Below are positions 29,161 to 38,345 of a DNA stretch of 48,882 nt, piece after piece. The stretch's first letter is position 1; the number at the start of each line of letters is the position of its first letter. Under the pieces are notes generated by a model. That model saw nothing but the letters and a program-made list of their open reading frames with translations. It did not search any database and was not told the DNA's origin. This DNA is from Clostridia bacterium. Lineage in GTDB: Bacteria > Bacillota > Clostridia > Christensenellales > Aristaeellaceae. The position numbers and the translations under genes were made by a program. The stretch covers positions 1 to 48,882 of the forward strand of contig JAGBBA010000061.1 of assembly GCA_017938695.1 (NCBI GenBank), given 5' to 3'.

Positions 29161-29189
29161 ATTATAACAGGTGACGGGGAAGAACGCAA
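29161..29189 (-). promoter_or_regulatory. Promoter of the DUF5711-LUD unit
   Basis: On the - strand TTGCGT (29189-29184), 17 bases, TATAAT (29166-29161), about 35 bases before ATG 29126. A second, divergent TATAAT at 29220-29225 on the + strand probably serves the GNAT-hflX unit, with a poor -35. Confidence 0.7.
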
Positions 29190-29252
29190 GCAACGCTTTT
29201 CTTTCAAGGCCCGTTGTGCTATAATGCGTGGGTATGAATGGAGGGATGCCAG

Positions 29253-29762
29253 ATGATCATCGAAACGGACAGGCTTGTGCTGACGGAGCTGACCGCCGAC
29301 ATGGCAGGGGATATCCTGCGCAATTCGCAGGATGAGGACAACCGCCGCTTCGTGCCGGACGAGGTGTTCGACACCCTGGAGGAAGCACAGGAGACCGTGG
29401 CATTCCTGATGGAGGCAGCCAGGGGCAGCGAAGGCCCCTATCTTTACCCCGTGCTGACCAGGACCGGGGAGAACATCGGCTATGTGCAGGCCTGCATGGC
29501 GGAAAACGGCTGGGAGGTGGGCTATCACATCGCCAAGGCCCACACCGGCCAGGGCTATGCCACCGAAGCCCTCAGGGCCTTTTTGCCCTGGGTGCTGCGC
29601 AAGCTGGATATCACCAGCGTCGACGGTATTGTGCTGGAGGAAAACGCAGCCTCCCAAAAGGTGCTGGAAAAGTGCGGATTTGAATTGGTTTTCCGGGGCG
29701 TGGCCCAGTATCAGGGGCAGCCCCGGCCGTTGCGGCGATATATCTGGCCGCAGAAAGGATAA
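29253..29762 (+). CDS. GNAT N-acetyltransferase (RimJ/RimL type)
   Basis: This 169-residue acetyltransferase uses acetyl-CoA on an amine, possibly a protein N-terminus. It opens ETDRLVLTELTADM, has the GYHIAKAHTGQGYATEALRA coenzyme A loop (QGYATEA), and ends with EENAASQKVLEKCGFEL, all family marks. I use ATG 29253 behind GGAGGG. hflX starts two bases after its stop, so the two are cotranscribed. Confidence 0.92.
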   Translation: MIIETDRLVLTELTADMAGDILRNSQDEDNRRFVPDEVFDTLEEAQETVAFLMEAARGSEGPYLYPVLTRTGENIGYVQACMAENGWEVGYHIAKAHTGQGYATEALRAFLPWVLRKLDITSVDGIVLEENAASQKVLEKCGFELVFRGVAQYQGQPRPLRRYIWPQKG

Positions 29763-29764
29763 GT

Positions 29765-31525
29765 ATGAAGCAAGAAGTACACGGCAACCTGACCGGCCTG
29801 CGCGATTCGCTGATCGCCTCGCTGAGCCAGCTGTATTTATACGAGGTGGACGAGGACGTGTTCCTGCCCAGAGAGCTGATGCAGCTGCTGGCCAGGTTCA
29901 CCCAGATCATGAACCGTGAGATCGCGCTGTACATCACCCGCGACGGCGAGGTGGTGGATGTGTCCGTGGGCACGGATAAGGACGTCGAACTGCGGGACTA
30001 CCGCCTGCGCCGCAATGCCCAGAGGCTGAGCTGTGTGCGGTGCATCCACACCCACCCCAATGGCGACGGCCGCCTGAGCGACGTGGACCTGAGCGCACTG
30101 CGGGCCTTCCGCTACGACGCCATGGCTGCCATCGGCTGCAAGGACGGCGAGCCCACTTTTGTGCAGGCGGCTTTCCTGGGGGAAAACGCCAATATCCTGA
30201 TGGACGAGCCTGCCCGCTGGTACCGCACGCCGGATGAAGCCTGGCTGGAGCAGATTTACGTCAGCGACAAGATCGTTGGCTGGAACGAAACGGAAAAGCA
30301 GCACGGCCTGAAGGAACGGGCGGTGCTCATGGGCATCGAGAGCGAGGAATCCCTGGCCGAGCTGGCCCGCCTGGCGGACACCGCCGGGGCCGAGGTGGTG
30401 GGTTCCTTCCTGCAGAAGCGCGACAAGCCGGACACCGCGCTGTTCATCGGCCGGGGCCGGGCGGACGAGCTGTGCCGCCAGGTGCAGGCCCTGGAAGCGG
30501 ACGTGTGCATCTTCGACGAAGAGCTCACCGGCATCCAGGTACGCAACCTGGAAGATATCCTCCGGGTGAAGGTGGTGGACCGCACCACGCTGATCCTGGA
30601 CATCTTTGCCCAGCGTGCTTCCAGTGCTGAGGGCAAATTGCAGGTAGAGCTGGCCCAGCTGCAATACCAGTCCACCCGGCTGATCGGCCAGGGTCTGGTG
30701 CTGAGCCGCCTGGCGGGCGGCATCGGTACCCGCGGCCCGGGTGAATCCAAGCTGGAAATGAACCGCCGCCGCATCCGCGAGCGCATGACCGAGCTGCGCC
30801 GCCGCCTGGAAGGCATGGAAAAGCAGCGCGAACTGCGCCGCAAGAGCCGCGAGCGCAACGAAATCCCCGTGGTGGCCCTGGTGGGCTACACCAACGCAGG
30901 CAAGAGCACCCTGCTCAACCGCATGACCGGCTCGGACGTGTATGTGCAGGATCAGCTCTTCGCCACGCTGGACGCAGTGAGCCGCCGCATTGAAACCGCT
31001 GAGCACACCCCCTACCTGCTGGTGGACACGGTCGGTTTCATCCGCAAGCTGCCCCACGCCCTGGTGAGTGCCTTCCGCTCCACCCTGGACGAAGCCGCCC
31101 TGGCGGATGTGCTGATCATCGTGTCCGACGGTGCATCGGAGGAGATGCTCAAGCAGCATGAAACCGTGGAGCAGGTGCTGGCCGAGCTGGGTGCCACCGA
31201 GCAGCCGCGCATCGAGGTCATCAACAAGTGCGACCTGGGCACCGCCGTCCCGGCCCTGCCCGGTGCCGTGATGGTTTCCGCCAAGACTGGTGAGGGCATT
31301 GACGAGCTCTCCGCCCGCATCGCCTCGGAACTCCAGAAAACCTACGCCCCGGTGACCTTCTTCCTGCCCTTTAGCCAGTATGGCCTGCTGGGGCAGATCC
31401 GCCCCCTGGGCCGGGTGATCAGCGAAAACCACACGGATACCGGCACGGAGCTGACCATGATCATTGGTCAGGCCGACAGGGACCGGCTGGTGAGCAAGTA
31501 CGGGAAAGGGATTATTAAGGCATAA
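29765..31525 (+). CDS. hflX: GTPase HflX with extra N-terminal RadC/JAMM-like domain
   Basis: This 586-residue protein is longer than the usual 400-430 of HflX, which splits stalled 70S ribosomes. Residues about 190-370 are the HflX N-domain and linker (FIGRGRADEL, LAGGIGTRGPGESKLEMNRR). The GTPase domain follows (P-loop ALVGYTNAGKSTLLN near 375, DTVGFIRKLPH, NKCD, VSAKTGEG), then a C-terminal domain. The extra N-terminal 170 residues contain CIHTHPNGDGRLSDVDL, matching the HxHPxGDxxxSxxD zinc site of RadC/JAMM proteins. Whether this domain cleaves anything is unknown. The terminator after the gene is interrupted by a MITE-like repeat. Confidence 0.92.
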   Translation: MKQEVHGNLTGLRDSLIASLSQLYLYEVDEDVFLPRELMQLLARFTQIMNREIALYITRDGEVVDVSVGTDKDVELRDYRLRRNAQRLSCVRCIHTHPNGDGRLSDVDLSALRAFRYDAMAAIGCKDGEPTFVQAAFLGENANILMDEPARWYRTPDEAWLEQIYVSDKIVGWNETEKQHGLKERAVLMGIESEESLAELARLADTAGAEVVGSFLQKRDKPDTALFIGRGRADELCRQVQALEADVCIFDEELTGIQVRNLEDILRVKVVDRTTLILDIFAQRASSAEGKLQVELAQLQYQSTRLIGQGLVLSRLAGGIGTRGPGESKLEMNRRRIRERMTELRRRLEGMEKQRELRRKSRERNEIPVVALVGYTNAGKSTLLNRMTGSDVYVQDQLFATLDAVSRRIETAEHTPYLLVDTVGFIRKLPHALVSAFRSTLDEAALADVLIIVSDGASEEMLKQHETVEQVLAELGATEQPRIEVINKCDLGTAVPALPGAVMVSAKTGEGIDELSARIASELQKTYAPVTFFLPFSQYGLLGQIRPLGRVISENHTDTGTELTMIIGQADRDRLVSKYGKGIIKA

Positions 31526-31531
31526 CAAAAT

Positions 31532-31681
31532 GCCTCCGGTTGAAGCAAATCCAACCAGCAGATTCCACCTCATCAGTCAGCGTAAACGCTGACAGCTTCC
31601 CCTCAAGGGGAAGCCTTTGGCAGTGAAGCCGGATGAGGCGGAGCCCTGCGGATCGGTTTTGCAGCAACCGGAGGCTTTTTT
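31532..31681 (+). terminator. hflX terminator with a repeat in its loop
   Basis: GCCTCCGGTTG (31532-31542) and CAACCGGAGGC (31665-31675) are a perfect 11-bp stem followed by six T, but 122 bases lie between the arms instead of a short loop. The insert holds the palindrome described at 31568. Confidence 0.7.
31568..31638. repeat. MITE-like nested palindrome
   Basis: Outer arms CCTCATC and GATGAGG enclose two hairpins, GTCAGCG/CGCTGAC and CTTCCCCT/AGGGGAAG. The pattern matches a palindromic intergenic repeat I recall as common in gut Clostridia. It sits inside the hflX terminator loop. The rest of 31526-31876 holds only this, the terminator and the triple-hairpin repeat. Confidence 0.7.
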
Positions 31682-31793
31682 ATGCATATGCACATGTTGC
31701 TCTCATGCGTCGCGGTGCGCCCAATGAAACGGGGTGAAGCCCCCCGTACCGCGCCCCCTGCTCGGAGATCACCCTGCAACGCCATCCCCGAAC

Positions 31794-31876
31794 GGGATTC
31801 TTAAGGGCCGAAGGGCCCTTAAGCGGAGTCCAGAGGCAGAGCCTCTGGTGGGTTTCCAAAGGGCGAAGCCCTTTGG
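31794..31876. repeat. Triple-hairpin intergenic repeat, copy 2
   Basis: Three palindromes: TTAAGGGCC/GGCCCTTAA, CCAGAGGC/GCCTCTGG and CCAAAGGGC/GCCCTTTGG. It ends exactly at the stop codon of the - strand secreted-protein gene, where it may act as the terminator or RNA 3' end. Confidence 0.8.
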
Positions 31877-32593
31877 TCACTGTTCCCCGGCAGGAGAATC
31901 GGGTTCGGGGGTGGGGGTGGTGAAGATCTCCAGGTGGGTGCCGCCGTCGTAGTCGGTGAGGTCGTACTCCAGCTCCAGGTCGGAGGATTGGGGCGGAGGC
32001 GTGACGGCGGCGGTGGATGCGGCGACATCCGGCAGGGGGAAGATGAGAGTCATTTGCAGCCAGTTCACGCCGTCGCGGTACTGGTTGGGGTAATAGGCGT
32101 AGTAGACCCGGGGCGACTGGCCGTTGAGATCGTTGATCTCGTCCTCGTAGGAGGCGGTGGGATTGTCCATGGCCCGTTTGGCGTGGGCGGTGGGATCGGC
32201 CAGGGCTTCGTCGAGGGTGACGGCATCAGGGCTGGCGGCCTGGATGCAGCTGGCGGCGATGCTGGCGAACCGGGTGGGGTCGCTGACGCGCAGCTGCAGG
32301 GTGTCGATGCTGTCGCTGTTCAGGGTGAAGGACAGCTCCACGCCCTCGGGGATCTCCGCCATGTCCAGGGAGGTGATGCCCAGGATGGCGAAGGAGGGGT
32401 AGCATTCAAAGAGGGAATTCACCCAGCCGCGGTTCTGCTGGCTCTGGTTCTGGTTCACGCGGCTGATGTAGTCCATCAGCGCGGCCTGCCCCTGGGTGGG
32501 GGAGGCGGGCCAGGCGATCTCAGCCAGGGAGGCCGCAGGGACAAGGAGCAGTGCGCAAAGCAGCGCGCACAAGCGGGTTACCATGGATTTCAT
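31877..32593 (-). CDS. Secreted hypothetical protein
   Basis: This 238-residue protein has a clear signal peptide (MKSMVTRLCALLCALLLVPA, likely cut after SLA near residue 24). The mature part carries no motif I know. A segment NGQSPRVYYAYYPNQYRDG and a proline/threonine-rich tail (TTPTPEPDSPAGEQ) suggest an extracellular location. I start at ATG 32593 with GAAAGGAAG upstream. It overlaps the cytidylate-kinase-like gene by 4 bases and is its downstream partner. Confidence 0.75.
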   Translation of the reverse strand: MKSMVTRLCALLCALLLVPAASLAEIAWPASPTQGQAALMDYISRVNQNQSQQNRGWVNSLFECYPSFAILGITSLDMAEIPEGVELSFTLNSDSIDTLQLRVSDPTRFASIAASCIQAASPDAVTLDEALADPTAHAKRAMDNPTASYEDEINDLNGQSPRVYYAYYPNQYRDGVNWLQMTLIFPLPDVAASTAAVTPPPQSSDLELEYDLTDYDGGTHLEIFTTPTPEPDSPAGEQ

Positions 32594-33231
32594 TTGCTTC
32601 CTTTCAGTGCCTTTTCGCGCAGGGCGAGGTACTCGAGGACCAGCTCCACCGAGCCCTCGATGCCCAGCTTGCCGGTGTCCAGGCACAGGTCGTAGTTGTT
32701 GATGTCGCCCCAGGTGTTGGTGGCGTAATAATTGTAGTAGCTGGCGCGCTGCTTGTCCATCTTGCGGACGTAATCTTCGGCTTTGTCGATGGCCACATTA
32801 TGCACGGCAACGGCGCGCTCCATGCGCTGGCGCATATCGGCCTTGACAAAGAGCTTGACGGCGTTGGGCTTATCGCGCAGGACATAATCGGCGCAGCGGC
32901 CCACGATGACGCAGGGCCCCTCGGAGGCCACCCGGCGGATGGCGTCGAACTGGGCCAGGAAGATCTTGTGGTTCAGGGGCATATCCATATAGGTGCTGCC
33001 CAGGCTGTTGTGCATCGGCGCGCCGGTGACCAGCGAAAACAGCAGGGAACGGGTAGGCTTTTCGTCGTGGTGCTCCAGCAGTTCCTCGCAGATGCCGCTG
33101 TCCTTGGCGGCCACAGCCAGGATCTCCTTGTCGTAGTAGGGGATGGACAGCTTTTCAGATAAGAGCTTGCCGATCTGCCGTCCGCCCGAGCCAAACTGCC
33201 TGCCGATGGTGATAACGAGATTGTTTGCCAT
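32590..33231 (-). CDS. Cytidylate-kinase-like family protein
   Basis: This 213-residue P-loop protein has the nucleotide loop in VITIGRQFGSGGRQIGKLL, then IPYYDKEIL and PCVIVGRCADYVLRDKP, typical of the stand-alone cytidylate-kinase-like family frequent in Clostridia (distinct from Cmk). The substrate is not known; the lid region (VHNVAIDKAEDYVRKMDKQR) fits a nucleotide-kinase-type fold. The start ATG 33231 has GAGGG upstream. It is coupled to the secreted-protein gene downstream. Confidence 0.85.
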   Translation of the reverse strand: MANNLVITIGRQFGSGGRQIGKLLSEKLSIPYYDKEILAVAAKDSGICEELLEHHDEKPTRSLLFSLVTGAPMHNSLGSTYMDMPLNHKIFLAQFDAIRRVASEGPCVIVGRCADYVLRDKPNAVKLFVKADMRQRMERAVAVHNVAIDKAEDYVRKMDKQRASYYNYYATNTWGDINNYDLCLDTGKLGIEGSVELVLEYLALREKALKGSK

Positions 33232-33282
33232 CAGTATCCCTCACTTTCATATAAAAGAATTGGAACGGGGCTACCTATCTAA

Positions 33283-34893
<1,611 letters not shown>

Positions 34894-34899
34894 GCTGTT

Positions 34900-34930
34900 C
34901 AAAAAAGTGGCCTGTGAGGCCACTTTTTTG
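34900..34930 (+). terminator. guaB terminator
   Basis: CAAAAAAGTGGCCT and AGGCCACTTTTTTG form a perfect 14-bp stem around GTG. Confidence 0.88.
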
Positions 34931-34944
34931 AGTTTTGGCGCTTC

Positions 34945-35075
34945 GTCGCTGTGGGCTAAAGCCCACGGCCGCTCCTTCGCGTAAGGAATGTTCTCGGCAA
35001 AGCCGAGAACGACCCCGCCCCGCCGGGAAACCCGGCGGATACGATTACAGTCAGAGAGGCTGCGGCCTCTCCGAC
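34945..35075. repeat. Array of four hairpins after guaB
   Basis: Perfect palindromes in series: GTGGGC/GCCCAC (34951-34966), GTTCTCGGC/GCCGAGAAC (34990-35010), CCGCCGGG/CCCGGCGG (35020-35038) and GAGAGGC/GCCTCTC (35054-35071). A linker at about 34967-34988 (GGCCG...CGTAAGGAA style) resembles 10632-10653. No gene is seen in 34894-35195. Confidence 0.65.
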
Positions 35076-35146
35076 ACCTCTCGGGGAAAGGTTGTCCCGG
35101 CCTTGTTGTTCTTTTACATTTTATTCACACAAACAGTGCTGTATGA

Positions 35147-35155
35147 TGGTATAAT
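35147..35155 (+). promoter_or_regulatory. Extended -10 promoter of the ABC exporter operon
   Basis: TGGTATAAT, an extended -10 with perfect TATAAT and a weak -35, 40 bases before ATG 35196. Confidence 0.7.
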
Positions 35156-35195
35156 AAATGCTGTTGAACTATGCTTTTCCCCTGGAGGGTTTTGA

Positions 35196-36140
35196 ATGAT
35201 CGAACTCAGGCATGTGACGAAACGCTACGGCGCGGTGGAGGCGGTGCATGATCTCAGCTTCCGTGCGCCGGAGGGGCAGATCGTGGGTTTGCTGGGGCAG
35301 AACGGCGCAGGCAAGACCACCACGCTGAATATGCTCACCGGGTATTTTCCGCCTACCTCCGGCCAGGTGCTGGTGGACGGCATGGATATGCTCTACGAGC
35401 CCCGGGCGTGCAAGCGGTGCATCGGCTATTTGCCGGAAAAGCCGCCCCTGTATGATGAAATGACTGTGAGGGCCTACCTGGCCTTTGTGTGCGAATTGAA
35501 GGAAGTGCAGCGCAAGGCGATCCCCGGGCACATCCGGGAGATCATGGATACCTGTGGCCTGACGGAGGTGGCCGAACGCCTGGTGGGGCACCTGTCGAAG
35601 GGCTACCGGCAGCGCGTGGGCGTGGCCCAGGCCCTGTGCGGCAATCCGCCGGTGATCGTGCTGGACGAGCCCACCGTGGGCCTGGACCCCAAGCAGGTGG
35701 TGGAGATCCGCGAATTGATGCGCGAGCTGGGCAAAACTCACACGGTGCTGTTTTCCTCCCACCTGTTGTCGGAGATCCAACAGCTGTGCCAGCGGGTGAT
35801 CATCCTGCACAAGGGCAAGCTGATCCGCGAGGCCGACATGGCGGAGCTCACCGACACCGGCGAGACCATCCGCCTGAGGGCGTCCATTGCCATGAAGGAA
35901 CGCTTGCTGCTGCCGGCCCTGAAGGGCCTGGACTGCGTGCGCCGGGTGAAGGTGCTGCCCACCCAGGATGCGGACACCACCGAGGTGGAACTGGAATGTA
36001 CCCGTGACGGCGACCGGGGCGATCCGCAGACGCAGCTGTTCCGGCTGCTCTGCGGCCTGGACGCACCCCTGCGGATGCTGACCCAGCAGCGTGATACCCT
36101 GGAGGATGTGTTCCTGCGGGCCACGGCGGAATCCGAATGA
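35196..36140 (+). CDS. ABC transporter ATPase (GldA/NosF type)
   Basis: This 314-residue ATPase has Walker A GLLGQNGAGKTTTLNML, signature LSKGYRQRVGVAQAL, Walker B VIVLDEPTVGLDP and switch LFSSHLLSEI, followed by an 80-residue C-terminal extension usual for this exporter class. GGAGGG lies 7 bases before ATG 35196. It heads an operon of ATPase, permease, GldG-like and DUF4340 proteins with gaps of 0-19 bases. The Gld-like ABC exporters of Clostridia have no known substrate. Confidence 0.92.
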   Translation: MIELRHVTKRYGAVEAVHDLSFRAPEGQIVGLLGQNGAGKTTTLNMLTGYFPPTSGQVLVDGMDMLYEPRACKRCIGYLPEKPPLYDEMTVRAYLAFVCELKEVQRKAIPGHIREIMDTCGLTEVAERLVGHLSKGYRQRVGVAQALCGNPPVIVLDEPTVGLDPKQVVEIRELMRELGKTHTVLFSSHLLSEIQQLCQRVIILHKGKLIREADMAELTDTGETIRLRASIAMKERLLLPALKGLDCVRRVKVLPTQDADTTEVELECTRDGDRGDPQTQLFRLLCGLDAPLRMLTQQRDTLEDVFLRATAESE

Positions 36141-36159
36141 CCAAAGGAGGGATCGCGGC

Positions 36160-36870
36160 TTGATCTCCGTTTGGAAACGTGAGTTGCAAAGCTATTTCTA
36201 CACGCCCATTGGTTATCTGTTCATGGGTGTGTTTCTGGCACTGTCCTCGGTGATGTTTTATTTGCAGATCCTGGATCAGCGTTCCAGCGACCTGCTGACC
36301 TTCATCGGGCAGATCAGCTATCTGTGGATGCTCCTGTGCCCGGTGCTGACCATGCGCCTGCTGGCAGAAGAGCGGCAAAAGCGCACCGACCAGCTGCTGC
36401 TGACCAGCCCGGTGTCCCTCACGGGTATCGTGTTGGGCAAGTACCTGGCGGCGGTGACGGTGATGGTGGCTACGGTGCTGCTCACCATGGTGTATGCGCT
36501 GATCGTGGCCATCTACGGCCAGGTGTACCCCGGGGAGCTGCTGGTGGGCGTGGCAGGCTTTATCCTGCAGGGCTGCGCCTTTATCGCCCTGGACTTGTTC
36601 ATTTCCGGTTGCGCGTCCACGCCGGTCAGCGCGGCAGTGATGGCCTTTGGCGTGAACTTCATTTTATGGATCCTGGACATGGTGGAAAGCAGCGTTTCGA
36701 TTAAGTGGCTGTCCGACGTGCTGAACTTCTTCAGCCTGTATGCCCGCAACGAGCCGTTCCTGATGGGGCAGCTCTCCTTTGCCAGCATCGGGTTTGATGT
36801 GTCCTTTGCCATTGCGTGCCTGGTTATGACCATCCATGCGCTGGACAGCAGGCGTTACAGGGGGGCGTGA
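36160..36870 (+). CDS. ABC-2 type permease (GldF/NosY-like)
   Basis: This 236-residue membrane protein has six hydrophobic helices and the typical start VWKRELQSYFYTPIGYLFMGV. The loop LAEERQKRTDQLLLTSPVSL after helix 2 is a family mark of ABC-2 permeases. I choose TTG 36160 because AAAGGAGGG precedes it; a longer ATG start would overlap the ATPase gene. It pairs with the ATPase upstream. Confidence 0.9.
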   Translation: MISVWKRELQSYFYTPIGYLFMGVFLALSSVMFYLQILDQRSSDLLTFIGQISYLWMLLCPVLTMRLLAEERQKRTDQLLLTSPVSLTGIVLGKYLAAVTVMVATVLLTMVYALIVAIYGQVYPGELLVGVAGFILQGCAFIALDLFISGCASTPVSAAVMAFGVNFILWILDMVESSVSIKWLSDVLNFFSLYARNEPFLMGQLSFASIGFDVSFAIACLVMTIHALDSRRYRGA

Positions 36871-36872
36871 AG

Positions 36873-38345
36873 ATGATGAAAAAGCATTTGGCGTTCCTCA
36901 AAAACCCCCGGTTCCGCTATGGCAGCGTGTCCACGCTGATCCTCTGCGTGGCCCTGGCGGTGCTGATCGCGGCCAACTTTGTCTTCGGTAGCCTGGAAAA
37001 GAAAAACGGCTGGCGGGTGGACTACTCCTTCAACGGCATTACCACCCAGAGCGAAACCACCCTGCAGGTGCTGGAGCAGTTGCCCTATCCCGTGCACATC
37101 TACGCCCTGTTTTCCAAGGGCCAGGAGGATGGCCCCCTGATGGAGCTGCTGGACCGCTATGCGGCGGCCTCGCCCCTGGTGACCTGGGAGCAGACCGACG
37201 TGCTGCTGAACCCGGGTCTTTTGACCCGCTTCCAGGACGATACCAGCGGCAACGCTGTGAGCAACGATTCCCTCATCGTGTCCTGCGAAACCACTGGCCG
37301 CTGGCGTGTGCTGTCCCCGGGGGATTTCGTCAGCCTCAGCCTGGACTACGAGGCAGGGGAGTTCATCTACGCCGGGTACACCTACGAGAGTCAGATCACC
37401 TCGGCCATCAACTATGTGACCAAGGATGAGATACCCCGCCTGCTGATTTTGCAGGGCCACGGCGAGCTGGACGAGGAGGCTACCTCCGTCCTGGCAGAAC
37501 TGCTGGGAAACAACCATTTCGACGTGCAGTATTTCTCCTTTGCCGACAAGGACGTGACCCTGGAGCCCACCGACACCCTGGCCATCCTGTCGCCCTTGCG
37601 CGACCTGACGGACGCGGAGATGGAGAAGATCAACGCCTTCGCCCTTCAGGGCGGCAGCTTCCTGCTTACCTGCGACTATACCGACCCCATCGCCAGCATG
37701 CCCAACTATCAGGCGTTGCTGCGCTCCTACGGCTTCCTGCCCATGGAGGGGCTGGTGATTGCCTCGGTAGACGAGCCCGGCAGCTTTTACAGCGATATGC
37801 GCATCGCGGTGATTCCCACCATGCAGTCCACCGACGTGACTTACGACCTGGTGGGTACCGGCGCGGATACCCTGCTGATGGTAGGCACCCGGGGCTTTGC
37901 CATGCCGGATCACAGCGACCGCAACCTGGACGTGCAGGCGGTGCTCACCACGGGCTACAAAGCCTATCTGCGCAACCTGACCACCGGCGACCTGAACACC
38001 CTGGAGCAGATGGACGATGACGAGCTGGGCCCCTTTGCTCTGGGCCTGCAGGCCCGCCGGGTGACCACGGAAGGGTACATCAGCCGGGCGTTTGTGCTGG
38101 GCTGCTCCACCGTGCTGACGGACAGCCAGATCCACGCCATGACCGACAGCCAGGAGTTCATCCTTCGGGTGGTGGAGTTCCTGCTGGACACCGAGCCCAC
38201 CGACCTGGGCATCATGGCCAAAACGGCCCTGCGGCCGCAGTTGTCCGTGGAGTCTGTCACGCTGGGCAGTGTGCTGATCGTGGCCCTGCCCCTGGCGGTG
38301 CTGGCGGCGGCACTGATCGTGCTTTTGACCCGGAGGAACCGATAA
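36873..38345 (+). CDS. GldG-like ABC exporter auxiliary protein
   Basis: This 490-residue protein has one hydrophobic helix at about residues 18-36, a large external domain and a second helix at the C-terminus (SVLIVALPLAVLAAALIVLL). The domain begins with YSFNGITTQSETTLQVLEQL and contains ILQGHGELDEEATSVLAELL and FLLTCDYTDPIASMPNY, as in the ABC_transp_aux (GldG-like) family. It starts 2 bases after the permease stop. Confidence 0.88.
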   Translation: MMKKHLAFLKNPRFRYGSVSTLILCVALAVLIAANFVFGSLEKKNGWRVDYSFNGITTQSETTLQVLEQLPYPVHIYALFSKGQEDGPLMELLDRYAAASPLVTWEQTDVLLNPGLLTRFQDDTSGNAVSNDSLIVSCETTGRWRVLSPGDFVSLSLDYEAGEFIYAGYTYESQITSAINYVTKDEIPRLLILQGHGELDEEATSVLAELLGNNHFDVQYFSFADKDVTLEPTDTLAILSPLRDLTDAEMEKINAFALQGGSFLLTCDYTDPIASMPNYQALLRSYGFLPMEGLVIASVDEPGSFYSDMRIAVIPTMQSTDVTYDLVGTGADTLLMVGTRGFAMPDHSDRNLDVQAVLTTGYKAYLRNLTTGDLNTLEQMDDDELGPFALGLQARRVTTEGYISRAFVLGCSTVLTDSQIHAMTDSQEFILRVVEFLLDTEPTDLGIMAKTALRPQLSVESVTLGSVLIVALPLAVLAAALIVLLTRRNR

